From Gleimia europaea ACS-120-V-Col10b (GTDB lineage: Bacteria; Actinomycetota; Actinomycetes; Actinomycetales; Actinomycetaceae), in assembly GCF_000411155.1 (NCBI RefSeq), contig NZ_KE150266.1:682001-746000 (forward strand): a DNA stretch of 64,000 bases, read 5' to 3'. This document shows, piece by piece, positions 26,381 through 35,937 of the stretch. The position numbers and the translations under genes are program-made. The first letter of the stretch is position 1. Each line of letters begins with the position of its first letter. The notes under the pieces were generated by a model that did no database searches, was not told the origin of the DNA, and worked only from the letters and a program-made list of their open reading frames with translations.

Positions 26381-27552
26381 GCAAACACCTCCTGAAACTG
26401 ATCGTTTACCGGAGTCGGTTTCTTGGCAACCAGATCGTTGCCATTCCACTCGAACAGCGTGACCGCAGAAACCGCACTCCCGTTGGCACCTTCAACACGC
26501 ACGATTTCTTGCACGTGTCGCCTACCATCCCCGTCGCGCACCACGTGCGCAACCAGGTCGATTGAACTTCCAACCGTTGGGATAACGAATGCGGAAGTAA
26601 CATTCTCGCCGGCAAGCAGGGGCAACAGGCAGAGTTTGCGAAGAGCCTCGCGCGCCGTGTTTGCGTGAATAGTTGAAAGCCCAGGAATACCAGCATTTAA
26701 AGATAGGAGCATGTCGAGCGCCTCCGCCCCACGCACCTCACCAACCACGATCCGATCCGGACGCATCCGCAGTGACTCACGCACGAGGTCGCGAAGCTTG
26801 ACCTCGCCGTGGCCCTCAATGTTGGCCGAGCGGGTTTGCATCGCCACGCAGTCACGATTCGGCAGGTTCAGTTCAAACACTTCTTCACACGTGACAACCC
26901 GCTCACGCGGCGGAATTTCTCTGGCAAGTGCGCGCGCCAGCGTGGTCTTACCCGCCTGCGTTGCACCCGAAACCAGCACTGTGGCACCACCTTGAACTGA
27001 CTCGGACAGGAACTGCGCTGCCTCTTGAGACAGCGAGCCCGCTTCAACCAAATCCCACAGGGAGCGATCTAAGTGCAAATGTTTACGGATGTTAAGCGAC
27101 CATTCGCGGCCCGCAACCGGAGGGATCACCACGTGGAGCCTCTCCCCGCCCGGCAGCATTGCATCCACAAATGGAGCGGACAGATCGAGGCGCCTACCCG
27201 AATGGTGAAGCATCCGTTCAACGAGATCTTTCACGTCCTCGGAACTTAAAATCACAGGTGTTAGCTCCGACTGTCCCCGCCGTGCCACAAACACTTTCGA
27301 CGGAGAGTTTACGTAAAGTTCTTCAACTTCTGGGTCATCGAGATACTTTTGTAGCGGACCGTAACCACCAATATCAGCCATAAGAGCGGTAGTGACTCCC
27401 TGGCGTTCTTCTTCATCATCAACGGTGTAAATGTCGAACGAGCGATCCACAACAGCGCGAAGCATCTGCGAGTTAGTAACCGGGTCAAAACCCGCGTCAG
27501 CTACCGCCCTGCGGACCCACTCACCCCGCGCACCCTGCGACATTGCAGCCAT
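26377..27552 (-). CDS. tadA: TadA/CpaF-type pilus assembly ATPase
   Basis: A 391-residue secretion ATPase of the CpaF/VirB11 family. Walker A is SGATQAGKTTLARAL (about residues 194-208), the Asp box and Walker B lie in RPDRIVVGEVRGAEALDML, and the His box is GLSTIHANTAREAL. Upstream residues IGGYGPLQKYLDDPEVEELYVN form the N-terminal domain. It energises Flp pilus assembly. It is the first gene of the tad cluster, with GGAGG ahead of the ATG. The tadZ, rcp and tadV genes normally seen in full tad loci are absent here. Confidence 0.92.
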   Translation of the reverse strand: MAAMSQGARGEWVRRAVADAGFDPVTNSQMLRAVVDRSFDIYTVDDEEERQGVTTALMADIGGYGPLQKYLDDPEVEELYVNSPSKVFVARRGQSELTPVILSSEDVKDLVERMLHHSGRRLDLSAPFVDAMLPGGERLHVVIPPVAGREWSLNIRKHLHLDRSLWDLVEAGSLSQEAAQFLSESVQGGATVLVSGATQAGKTTLARALAREIPPRERVVTCEEVFELNLPNRDCVAMQTRSANIEGHGEVKLRDLVRESLRMRPDRIVVGEVRGAEALDMLLSLNAGIPGLSTIHANTAREALRKLCLLPLLAGENVTSAFVIPTVGSSIDLVAHVVRDGDGRRHVQEIVRVEGANGSAVSAVTLFEWNGNDLVAKKPTPVNDQFQEVFA

Positions 27553-27660
27553 ACATCCTCCACCTGTTTTCTAGGGCTAAAGTACCTGATCGCCGATCGT
27601 AAATACACATGCCCGATCAAAATGTGGATAACTGGACGTTAGCGTCTTACGGTAGTAGCT

Positions 27661-28728
27661 GTGAGCTCTCAAATTTCCCCTTTAATTCTTGCCGCACACG
27701 CAACTGCGGCAATGCCCGGCCTGCAAATCGCTGGTTTGATCGAGCCATACGACAATGACGGATCGATGGCGCGCCAAGGAGTGGTTGACACGCTGGGTAA
27801 TCGTTGGGTTATTTGCACGCCTTTAACTGACCAGGCGGGAGCAGACATTCAAGCCCAATCAACACTTCTGCGCATCTTACACCGCTCTTATGAGAAGGGG
27901 TTTTTGCCGTTTGACGCTCCCGTTCCCGTGGCGAACAAGAACAGTGCGGACGTGCGCGTGATCGTGCACCCTCAGATGCGGGGCAAGGCGGGCTCTTGGG
28001 AAGAGATCGAGAATTCCCAAATGCTTGTGCGCTCCATGGCGAAGTCCATCGCAGCGCTACACAATTTGCCGGCCGAAGCGATTGAGTTCACCGGGTTGCC
28101 AGTCTATTCAGCGTCGGAAGTGCAAGCGAGGCTACAGCGCTTACTTGAAGAGGGCGTAGCGGCCGCCACGCTACCCCCGAACCTGTTTGAGCGTTGGGAA
28201 AGCGCGCTAGGCGATGAGAGCTTGTTCCGATTTGAATGTGTGCCCGTGCATGGAGATCTCGGCCCAGATTCTTTCCTTTGTTCGGGCGGCACGGTATCTT
28301 CAGTTTCCGCATTCGCATCAGCTCATCTGGGCGATCCGGCTGAGGATTTAGCGTGGATCCTTTCCGCATCTGCGCAAACGCAAGAGGAGTTCTTAACTAC
28401 ATACCGCGACTCACGCAAGGGCGAGTCCGATCTTCATATTTTGACGCGCGCAAGCCTGTGGGCCGAGCTTGCCCTGTTGCGTTGGCTCTTGCACGGCAAA
28501 AGGACCGAGGATGAGGCCGTGATTGGGGACGCCAAGCAGATGTTGAACGATCTAGCGGACGAGGTTGGAGACGACGCTCTGGTACCAGGCCACGCTCAAG
28601 ACCTTGCTGAGGACACCCCGTTCGACCTGCGGGTAGTCGACGAAGTGCTCCCAACTACCCCGCAGGTCGATCCGAACGCTCCCACCGTTAATCTCAGCGC
28701 TATTTTGAATCGCGAGGACGAGGACTAA
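27661..28728 (+). CDS. Aminoglycoside/macrolide-phosphotransferase-fold protein lacking catalytic residues
   Basis: A 355-residue protein with the APH-like kinase fold. The Brenner-type motif VHGDLGPDSFL is at residues 196-206: the catalytic Asp199 is kept, but Ser204 occupies the Mg-binding Asn position. The following motif, normally xxVIDFxxA, reads SSVSAFASAHLGDPAEDLAW, so Ala217 replaces the second Mg-binding Asp. GDPxxDLAW at 224-232 is otherwise canonical. The protein may have lost kinase activity. The GTG at 27661 is the only plausible start. It converges on adnB and overlaps it by 29 bases, a neighbourhood shared in many actinobacteria, so a link to that repair enzyme is possible. Confidence 0.7.
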   Translation: MSSQISPLILAAHATAAMPGLQIAGLIEPYDNDGSMARQGVVDTLGNRWVICTPLTDQAGADIQAQSTLLRILHRSYEKGFLPFDAPVPVANKNSADVRVIVHPQMRGKAGSWEEIENSQMLVRSMAKSIAALHNLPAEAIEFTGLPVYSASEVQARLQRLLEEGVAAATLPPNLFERWESALGDESLFRFECVPVHGDLGPDSFLCSGGTVSSVSAFASAHLGDPAEDLAWILSASAQTQEEFLTTYRDSRKGESDLHILTRASLWAELALLRWLLHGKRTEDEAVIGDAKQMLNDLADEVGDDALVPGHAQDLAEDTPFDLRVVDEVLPTTPQVDPNAPTVNLSAILNREDED

Positions 28729-31700
28729 AGCTCCTTACCAGCTGATCCCACTGCTGTTCAAAGTTGTAGTCTGCGAGGAGATTTTCCAGGTCTTCTAAAC
28801 GCACCAGCCGCTGGCTTGGCTGCGCATCACCGCCTCCCAGGAACACCAAAACCGCATCGACTTGCGATTTGTCTACTCCCTTTTGTTTGGCCAGAGCGCG
28901 ACGGTAGATTTCCAACTGCGTGGCGTATGCGCGGATGTACTGATTTTTGGCGCCTAGCTGGGGTGGGGCGCCAGTTTTCCAGTCAAGTACCACCCATTTG
29001 CCATCGCGATGAAGGACCGCGTCGTAGCGGCCACGAATAGTTATTCCGCTCTTGGTGTAGGCAAAGTCCGCTTCTACAGAGTGCACGCCTTCGGGTTTTT
29101 CACCGAGCACTTGCCTGGCGCGCGCGGCAAGTAGCTCTAGTCGTTTCTGCTCGTCTCCGCCCAGCTCGGGCACGCCACCGCCATCGCCTACCGAATCGAG
29201 GTCAGTGAGCGGCTTGTTAGTTGCCGGCTCAAGGGCATCATCCAACTGGCCCGCTTTGGCAAGCCACTGCTGTGCCCAGTTGTGAAACACTGTTCCGATT
29301 TGGGCAGCCTTACTGGGTTCGTGTGGGATTGGGCGGCGAACCTGCAGTGCGTACCTATCTGGATCCTCGAGTAGTGCGGGGGCTTGCGTGGCATTCAGCC
29401 GGTCTATTTCAATCACCGTCACCGGATCGTGAGGGCGATTTTGCCGCGCTATCGCATCACGCACCGAGGTAGCTAAGAATGCTATTTCAGCGTTCCTCTC
29501 CGCTAAGCCGCTGCCCTGCGAAGCTTCGAGGAGCTTGTTAATAACTGCGTCAAAATCAGCACTCTCACTTGGCTCGCCGCTGTATTCCTGTATGGCCTCG
29601 CTAACGGCCTGCGCCGCCCCCGTCATGAGCTCTCGCGACCTAGAGGGCATGGCCGGGAAGAGCGCACTTTCAATAGTGTCTTCTTCTGGCGCTTGCGCAT
29701 CTTCGAGTTTTAACACTACCGGCTGAGGGATCTCATCAGTCCCATGGCCGGCGAACTCTTCGACTGAGACTGGAATGGCCAGCGGATCGGTGGAAACATC
29801 TGCGGACTTTCCCTGCACCATTTGCATCAAGTAGCGCGAAGGCGCCAACTGAGTTTGACCGGCATACCAGGAGCCAGACAAAACCAGCTCATCAGATGCT
29901 CTTGTCCAAGCCACATATGCGAGGCGGCGTGCCTCAGCCAGTTCATGCAGGCTGAGCTGTAAGCGATACTCATCGAATGCTTCCTTAACTCCCACAACGT
30001 CCAGGCCCATCATTTCAGGCAAGGCGGGCAAAATAACTTTGCCCTCGTGCGTGCTATCGAGACGCATATCGTATGGGATCTCTCCCAGTTGCGACATCCA
30101 ACCACTGGATGGCTGGATGCTGGGCAACGGCCCGTACAGGTCAGTAGTTTTCTTGAGGGCCGAGTTTCTGGCATCGACAACGCCCGGGAAGTCCGATTCC
30201 GTTAGGCCTACCACTAACACCTTGTCCCATTCCAAGCCTTTCGCCTGATGAATGGTTAGCAGTAGCACCAGCCCATCATCGGGTTCACTCACGGGGGCTT
30301 CCAATCTCTCCTCTGTTTCAAGCGTAGTGTCGATCCATTCCAAGAAGTTCTTCACCGAAGCGTAGGGGGTTTCGGCCTCGTAGTTGGCTGCGAATTCAAT
30401 GAAAGCATCTATTGCTACTTCACCCTGGTTGTCGAATGGGTCTGCCGCGATGTCGAGGTCAAGGTCAAAAATCTTCACGATTTTTGAAATGAGCGTGGTT
30501 ATGCCGGCATCCATGTGTTCGCGGGCCAGATCAAGACGTTTAGAAAGAAGGCTAATGCGGCTATGCGCTTCAGGGCTGAACCCCTGCGTTCCGCGCTTTT
30601 TCCACCCCACCTTTGGCGGGGTCAAAACAGCGTCAAGCAGAAACTCCACGCGCAGATCCGCACCCGCTTGCGATTGCTGCGCATTACCTTCCGACTTATC
30701 CGCCTTTACTTCTGGCTTATCCACGTCACCGGCAACAGTTACACGATGTTTGCCAAGCTCTCTGGCCCAGTCCCACAAGATCCTAATGTCCGTGGAGGAA
30801 AGGTCTAGGTTTGCAACCAGGCGCATGACGGCCGCCCCATTGTCAGGCACGGCGAGGGCGCGCATGACCGCAACAATGTCGGTTACCGCCGGCTCAGTGA
30901 GCAGACCTCCAACACCCACAATCCGCGCATTCACCCCTAGCTTTTGCAACTGGGCATAAAGGGGCGCAAAGAACTTTCGTTTGCGCGACAAGATCGCGAT
31001 TGACGGTTGTTTTTTCCCCGCCGGCACGTTTTCTTGCCAGCGTTTAACAAGGCGCGCAACCAGCTCGAACTCTTCTTCGCGCGTGGATGGGAACATGTAC
31101 TTCACCACCCCGCTCCCCGGATGATTTGCATTGGCACGCAGGCTTTGCATTTCGATCTGGCTGGCAAGCTCCGTGTGCGCAAAGGCCTCACCGCGCGCTT
31201 GGGTTTCCACCTTGTCCGCGCTAGCAACTACGTTCGCAGCCTCGAGGATAGCGGGCCAGTTACGCCACGCGTCACGAAGCTCGAGCACGCCGCCGCGGCC
31301 GCGAGTGTCGAAATATGGAAGAAACATTGAAAGTGAAGCTGCTGACGCGCCGCGCCAACCGTAAATCGCCTGGTTTGGATCGCCAACTGCGGTAGCGGCC
31401 GTGTCTTGAAACAGGCTGGAGAACAATTGTAGCTGGCCTACCGACGTGTCTTGGAACTCGTCCAACAACACGGCGCGGTATTGGGCGCGTAGTTCGTCCG
31501 CGATAGCAGGGTTGGTATCAATTATTTGGCGAGCCAGCGCCAACTGATCCGTGAAGTCAATGAGGTCGTGTTCGCGCTTGTAATCCCAATACCGTTGCAC
31601 CAATGGCATCAGCAACGCCTTATTTTCCGTGCGCGTCACAAAACTTTTTGCTTGGGCTGGCAGGGCCTTGCGTGTTCGACCCGTGGCGCCCGTACCCGGG

Positions 31701-32317
31701 CCCGCAGCTTTAATAGTTGCTACAACCCGTTTAAAATCTTGTGCCGCTTTGGCTGGAACAACCTGGTGTTCAGTGAGGCTTTGGGAAAGGGACAGTATGG
31801 CATCTCGCATGGTGGCAAGCTTTGCGTCCTGCGGTAGCGGGCCGGTGTATTCCTGCAACAGACGCTCAACCACCTGCCAAGCCCGGGCGTCACTGAGTTG
31901 AACGACGGAGGGGCTTACCCCAATTTGGAGGCCGTATTCGCTCACCAAGTTCTTCGCAAACGAGTTGTATGTGGCGACAGTTGGTTCCAGTCCGATCGTA
32001 TCCGCTTCACCAAGCAGGCCCGCTTTGCGCATCAGGTCAAGCTGGCGCAAGATCCTCTCGGTGAAGTTAGCGGTAGCTTTTCGCGTAAACGTCAGGCCCA
32101 GAATCGAATCAGGTTCAAGACCGTCACGATACATGAGGTAGAGGGCACGAAGTGACATCACTTCAGTTTTTCCAGAGCCGGCGCCGGCAATCACGAGAGT
32201 GGGCACACTGTCAGCCTCAACTACTTTGGCTTGGTCGGGTGAAAGCATGATCTTTTTTTGTCCCGGTTCAAGTTGGGCATTGAGAGCTGCAACAAACTCC
32301 ATCGCGTTGAGTTTCAC
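28700..32317 (-). CDS. adnB: AdnB-type helicase-nuclease (UvrD/REP motor with C-terminal PD-(D/E)XK nuclease)
   Basis: A 1205-residue protein with an SF1A motor: Walker A AGAGSGKTE near residue 45, motif Ia LTFTRKA, motif II LLDEFQDTSVGQ, motif III VGDPNQAIYGWRG, motif IV/V region LTIHQAKGLEWDKV and motif VI AEARRLAYVAWTRA. The C-terminal RecB-like nuclease shows RYDAVLHRDGKWVVLDWKTG. With its partner it resects DNA double-strand breaks for recombination, replacing RecBCD. The start is a GTG at 32317 overlapping the adnA TAG by one base (TAGTG), although an ATG six codons on is possible. It is longer than mycobacterial AdnB (about 1100). Confidence 0.88.
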   Translation of the reverse strand: MKLNAMEFVAALNAQLEPGQKKIMLSPDQAKVVEADSVPTLVIAGAGSGKTEVMSLRALYLMYRDGLEPDSILGLTFTRKATANFTERILRQLDLMRKAGLLGEADTIGLEPTVATYNSFAKNLVSEYGLQIGVSPSVVQLSDARAWQVVERLLQEYTGPLPQDAKLATMRDAILSLSQSLTEHQVVPAKAAQDFKRVVATIKAAGPGTGATGRTRKALPAQAKSFVTRTENKALLMPLVQRYWDYKREHDLIDFTDQLALARQIIDTNPAIADELRAQYRAVLLDEFQDTSVGQLQLFSSLFQDTAATAVGDPNQAIYGWRGASAASLSMFLPYFDTRGRGGVLELRDAWRNWPAILEAANVVASADKVETQARGEAFAHTELASQIEMQSLRANANHPGSGVVKYMFPSTREEEFELVARLVKRWQENVPAGKKQPSIAILSRKRKFFAPLYAQLQKLGVNARIVGVGGLLTEPAVTDIVAVMRALAVPDNGAAVMRLVANLDLSSTDIRILWDWARELGKHRVTVAGDVDKPEVKADKSEGNAQQSQAGADLRVEFLLDAVLTPPKVGWKKRGTQGFSPEAHSRISLLSKRLDLAREHMDAGITTLISKIVKIFDLDLDIAADPFDNQGEVAIDAFIEFAANYEAETPYASVKNFLEWIDTTLETEERLEAPVSEPDDGLVLLLTIHQAKGLEWDKVLVVGLTESDFPGVVDARNSALKKTTDLYGPLPSIQPSSGWMSQLGEIPYDMRLDSTHEGKVILPALPEMMGLDVVGVKEAFDEYRLQLSLHELAEARRLAYVAWTRASDELVLSGSWYAGQTQLAPSRYLMQMVQGKSADVSTDPLAIPVSVEEFAGHGTDEIPQPVVLKLEDAQAPEEDTIESALFPAMPSRSRELMTGAAQAVSEAIQEYSGEPSESADFDAVINKLLEASQGSGLAERNAEIAFLATSVRDAIARQNRPHDPVTVIEIDRLNATQAPALLEDPDRYALQVRRPIPHEPSKAAQIGTVFHNWAQQWLAKAGQLDDALEPATNKPLTDLDSVGDGGGVPELGGDEQKRLELLAARARQVLGEKPEGVHSVEADFAYTKSGITIRGRYDAVLHRDGKWVVLDWKTGAPPQLGAKNQYIRAYATQLEIYRRALAKQKGVDKSQVDAVLVFLGGGDAQPSQRLVRLEDLENLLADYNFEQQWDQLVRSFSPRPRDSK

Positions 32318-35300
32318 TACAGTGTCCTCCTTCCTTCATCCTGAGCTGGGCAAATGTTTTTCACCGGACAACTTCGGCATGTATTTGCGCTGGGTGTTGC
32401 CAGGAAGGTATTTCCTGCCGCTAATTCAGCGGCGAGTTTAATAGCTTGTGCCAGTTGCTCTCGCTGATCCAAAGCCGGCGGTTCTTTTTCTGTCCGCTCG
32501 CCCTCACTAAAGAGGGAATGCTGAATGTACTTGTCTGGAGATTTTTCTTTAAGCGCTAGCAAGCGGGCCTTCTGCACGTTCTCACCGCGCGCATGTAGCG
32601 CGAACTGGTAGGCCGCCAACTGCAAATGGTTCTGCGTGTCTTTTTGTGATGGGACTCTACCCGTCTTGATATCCGTAACGACTACGCCATCTTCAGTATG
32701 TTCGAGTCTGTCGATTCTGCCCGCGATACGCAGTTTGGTTCCATCAATCTCAACAACTTGTGCAAACGGGTGCTCGATATCGACAGTCTTCCCCTTCCAA
32801 GCTGCAAGGTAGTCCGCAAGCTTCTTAACCTTTTCTAGCGTGCTTTCATATTCAGCCATACCAAGGGCAGTGTTGCGATCGAAATACTCGTCATCCCACA
32901 ACTCATCCAAGTGCGATTTGAGCTCTTCAAAGTCAGCCTCGGGCCATTCTTCCGCCAGCTTGTGTACCAGGTTGCCCGTCAAAATCGCTTCGCTTGGGGG
33001 AACTGAGCCACCGTGGCGACTCAAGAACCATCTGGCCGGGCAATCGATCAACGTTTCGATTTGTGAGGGCGACAGGGTGACCATCTGGCCGGCCTCATCC
33101 ACCGCAGGGGTGAGGCCACCGACACCATTCCACACGCGCGGATTAGCCTGATCTACGCCCGCTCGGGCAAGCAGGGCGAGGAGGCCCGCATACAGTTGCG
33201 CATCGTCTTCTTCTAAGCGTTGCGCTAACTTTTGGCGTAGTGCCCCTACTAGTGAGCGCGTGTCTATACCTGCAGGCACCGGGGTTACCGGCAGGTGGTA
33301 ACCATCAATCAATGGAGTTTCCACCCATTTAGCGAGGCGGTAAACAAACTGGGAGGGGACAGCATCCTCATTTTGCACTGCGGAAACGTGCAAGGCAGAT
33401 TTAGCTCTGGAAACCGCTGCAGCCAGCTGGCGATACTCCTCCGTTAAAGCAGCCTTCCTTCTGGCTCGCCCCGTATTCCACGACTCTTGATTTGCCCACT
33501 CCTGCGGACTAAGCGAACGCAGTTGCGCGATGTCGCCAGCTTGACTGAGCTGGTCACGAAGAGCCAAGTTTGGCCAAGTACCATCTTGCATTGAGGCCAG
33601 GTAGACAACGTCCCACTCCTGGCCCACTGCCTCAGAAACCGTCAGGATCTGCACGCCGATTGGCCGCCTACCTACCTGCGCAAGATTGTCGGTGGGTAAG
33701 CGCTGGGCGAGGAGCTCGCTGGCAAATTGCTGTGCACTCGCGCCCGGGTTACGTTGCTGCCACACGTCCGCGCTTCTAAACAGCGACACCACGGCATCTA
33801 AGCGTTCGTCGAACACCGCCGAGTCAGTGCCGGGCCGAATAGCACGCTGGCGCCAATCATCACAAACACCCGCGAGTTCCCAAAGCTTCCACAGGGCAAT
33901 CTGCGGGCTTTCGCCGCAAACCTTTCGCCCAAGCTTTAGTAGGGAAAACGCTTTCATAACATCATCCAGCACTTCAGCGAGGCCAACGTTGCGGGCGCGG
34001 TCTTTCAGCTGCTGAATCTCGGGCCTATTGGAAGCTAAATCTTCACACATTTGCAAAATGGACGTCACATCGGGGTCAATACGCGCCCGATACACGTCGC
34101 TTAGCTTGCGTAGCTTCGCTGTATGAGCATTCACCAGCGGGCTTCTTAGCAACCGGTCAAAAAGCTCCGAATCAGTGGGGCCAAACGGATCTGAGTTGAG
34201 TAGAAACAGCAGAATAGCAGTGGTCTGGTTTGCCGCATACACGGTTGCGCGACTGCGAATGGTGCTCTCAATACCATTGCGCATCAAGCTGAAATGCAGG
34301 CGCTTCACGTCCGCACTATTACGCGTGATAATGACCTGTTGATCCAGTGGCACCGGCTCACTAATACCCGGGCCACGGCCCAACTGGTAGCGTGTAATCA
34401 TGCGGGCAATCGCGTTAGCCTCCTGCGCCGCCGAACCGTAAGTATTGACCGAGAGGCCAGAGTTGTCCTCACTAGAATCAACCGCTCCCATAAGGCGGTG
34501 GCGCGCATCATGGCGAACAGTGGTCTGCTCCGTGGCCCGTTGGACAACTGCCCGAAGCTTTTGATTTCCCCTGTGCGTGGGACCAAGGGAGAAGCTTTCT
34601 GCTCCTAACCGATCACTGAAACGCACATCCAGGTGCGGCTCGCCGCCGCGATACACCGAAACGGCAACATCGGAATCAGCCGTCACTACAAGCCGTGTTC
34701 CGACTGCGTGTAGCGCTTCAAGCAAACTCAGGGTTGCCCGCGTGCAATCCTGCAGGTCGTCAACCACTACCGCCGCAGGCGCATCTAGGTTTGCGACTAC
34801 GCCCTCGTCCTGCGCATCTTCTTGCCAGCGCATAATGATCTGCGCGGCGCGTTCTTGCAGCTCGGCAGATTCAAAACGTTTCCCAACATCGCCAGATTCA
34901 CGCTGAGCCTGCTCCTGCCAAATCTGCATGAGGCGACCGGTGGAAACCCAAATTTCGCGGCCCAAATCGCGGCCCACGCTCTCCAGTTTATGACCGTCCC
35001 AACCAGCCTCACGCGCCCGCGCCATGAGGTTACGAATCTGCATGCGGAACTCGGGCATTTCCAAAGCATCCGTTAAAGATTGTGGCCACTCCACCAGCTC
35101 GGCCTCGATCGCTTCGGCCAACTCCAGGTCTTCCTGCGCGCCCGTCAGCAGCTGTGGGGCAGGGAGCGGATCCTTGCGCTCTACGTACCACCTCGAAACA
35201 AACGAGTACGCGAGCGCAACCGGCGTGCGCACGGGCCGAACGATACCGGGCAGAGCCTGCTCCCCCGCACTTTGTAGCAGATCCACGCGCAACCTGTCCG

Positions 35301-35529
35301 GCGTCACGATGAACACGTCACCGCCTAACTTTTCCCGCAACTCGCGCGCAACCGCGAGCGCCACTGACGTGCGGCCCGAACCCGGACAGCCGCGAATAAC
35401 TGCCGGCCCATCATGGCTGACCACCTGGCGAACCACTTGCCTATTTGCCTGGTCAAGCTCTCCAAAATCGGCCGGGCGGCCCAGAGCGAGCCGCACTCCG
35501 CTACGTGTTTGCGCGTGGATTGTTGTCAT
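32317..35529 (-). CDS. adnA: AdnA-type helicase-nuclease subunit with degenerate motor
   Basis: A 1070-residue partner of AdnB. The N-terminal UvrD-like domain has a Walker A of GCPGSGRTS in which Arg53 replaces the invariant Lys, and motif II reads VVVDDLQDC rather than DEFQD, so ATP hydrolysis by this subunit may be weak or lost. The C-terminal nuclease has RIDRLEHTEDGVVVTDIKTG. Cysteines in LIDCPARWF and CRSCPVKNICP (positions near the nuclease) have the spacing of an Fe-S staple as in AddB-type nucleases. A mainly AdnB-driven motor has been reported for mycobacterial AdnAB. The ATG at 35529 has GGTGGA upstream. Confidence 0.85.
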   Translation of the reverse strand: MTTIHAQTRSGVRLALGRPADFGELDQANRQVVRQVVSHDGPAVIRGCPGSGRTSVALAVARELREKLGGDVFIVTPDRLRVDLLQSAGEQALPGIVRPVRTPVALAYSFVSRWYVERKDPLPAPQLLTGAQEDLELAEAIEAELVEWPQSLTDALEMPEFRMQIRNLMARAREAGWDGHKLESVGRDLGREIWVSTGRLMQIWQEQAQRESGDVGKRFESAELQERAAQIIMRWQEDAQDEGVVANLDAPAAVVVDDLQDCTRATLSLLEALHAVGTRLVVTADSDVAVSVYRGGEPHLDVRFSDRLGAESFSLGPTHRGNQKLRAVVQRATEQTTVRHDARHRLMGAVDSSEDNSGLSVNTYGSAAQEANAIARMITRYQLGRGPGISEPVPLDQQVIITRNSADVKRLHFSLMRNGIESTIRSRATVYAANQTTAILLFLLNSDPFGPTDSELFDRLLRSPLVNAHTAKLRKLSDVYRARIDPDVTSILQMCEDLASNRPEIQQLKDRARNVGLAEVLDDVMKAFSLLKLGRKVCGESPQIALWKLWELAGVCDDWRQRAIRPGTDSAVFDERLDAVVSLFRSADVWQQRNPGASAQQFASELLAQRLPTDNLAQVGRRPIGVQILTVSEAVGQEWDVVYLASMQDGTWPNLALRDQLSQAGDIAQLRSLSPQEWANQESWNTGRARRKAALTEEYRQLAAAVSRAKSALHVSAVQNEDAVPSQFVYRLAKWVETPLIDGYHLPVTPVPAGIDTRSLVGALRQKLAQRLEEDDAQLYAGLLALLARAGVDQANPRVWNGVGGLTPAVDEAGQMVTLSPSQIETLIDCPARWFLSRHGGSVPPSEAILTGNLVHKLAEEWPEADFEELKSHLDELWDDEYFDRNTALGMAEYESTLEKVKKLADYLAAWKGKTVDIEHPFAQVVEIDGTKLRIAGRIDRLEHTEDGVVVTDIKTGRVPSQKDTQNHLQLAAYQFALHARGENVQKARLLALKEKSPDKYIQHSLFSEGERTEKEPPALDQREQLAQAIKLAAELAAGNTFLATPSANTCRSCPVKNICPAQDEGRRTL

Positions 35530-35636
35530 AGTTGTATTCCACCACAGGGGTGGGACAAAAGTTTTGCAAGCGGGATCGCCCGTCGCGAAAGCGCCTCGTT
35601 TTGCCTACGATAGGAACAAACGACGATAGGAAAACT

Positions 35637-35858
35637 ATGATCATTCAGATTGGAATTACCGGCGTTACGCGCGAGCTTTCGTTCGAAGTGAAGATGAGTG
35701 AGGACGAACTGTTTAGCAAAGTCCGCCAAGCGCTGGACGGTAAGACGAACCTTGAGTTCACCGACGCGAAAGAGCGCCGCGTCATCATTCCCAGCGACAA
35801 ACTTGGCTACGTTCTCGTAGCTGAATCCAAGCGCGGGCCGGTGGGCTTCACCGTATAG
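35637..35858 (+). CDS. DUF3107 family small protein
   Basis: A 73-residue protein starting at ATG 35637 with TAGGAAAA upstream. It opens with MIIQIGITGVTRELSFEV and ends GYVLVAESKRGPVGFTV, which matches the DUF3107 family, a ~75-residue protein found throughout actinobacteria. Function is unknown; it is probably a small alpha/beta cytosolic protein. It is divergent from adnA and is followed at once by a perfect hairpin terminator. In many actinobacteria it lies near the same ferritin-like and helicase genes, as here. Confidence 0.8.
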   Translation: MIIQIGITGVTRELSFEVKMSEDELFSKVRQALDGKTNLEFTDAKERRVIIPSDKLGYVLVAESKRGPVGFTV

Positions 35859-35872
35859 CAAGAGCCAAGCAA

Positions 35873-35905
35873 AAACGGTCGGACTACAGCGTAGTCCGAC
35901 CGTTT
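35873..35905. terminator. Hairpin terminator after DUF3107 gene
   Basis: AAACGGTCGGACTAC (35873-35887) pairs with GTAGTCCGACCGTTT (35891-35905): 15 base pairs with an AGC loop, followed by CTTTT on the plus strand. The gene on the other side (minus) ends at 35938, so it can terminate both convergent transcripts. Confidence 0.9.
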
Positions 35906-35937
35906 CTTTTACGTGAGGCTGGCCGGCCTCACTCCTT

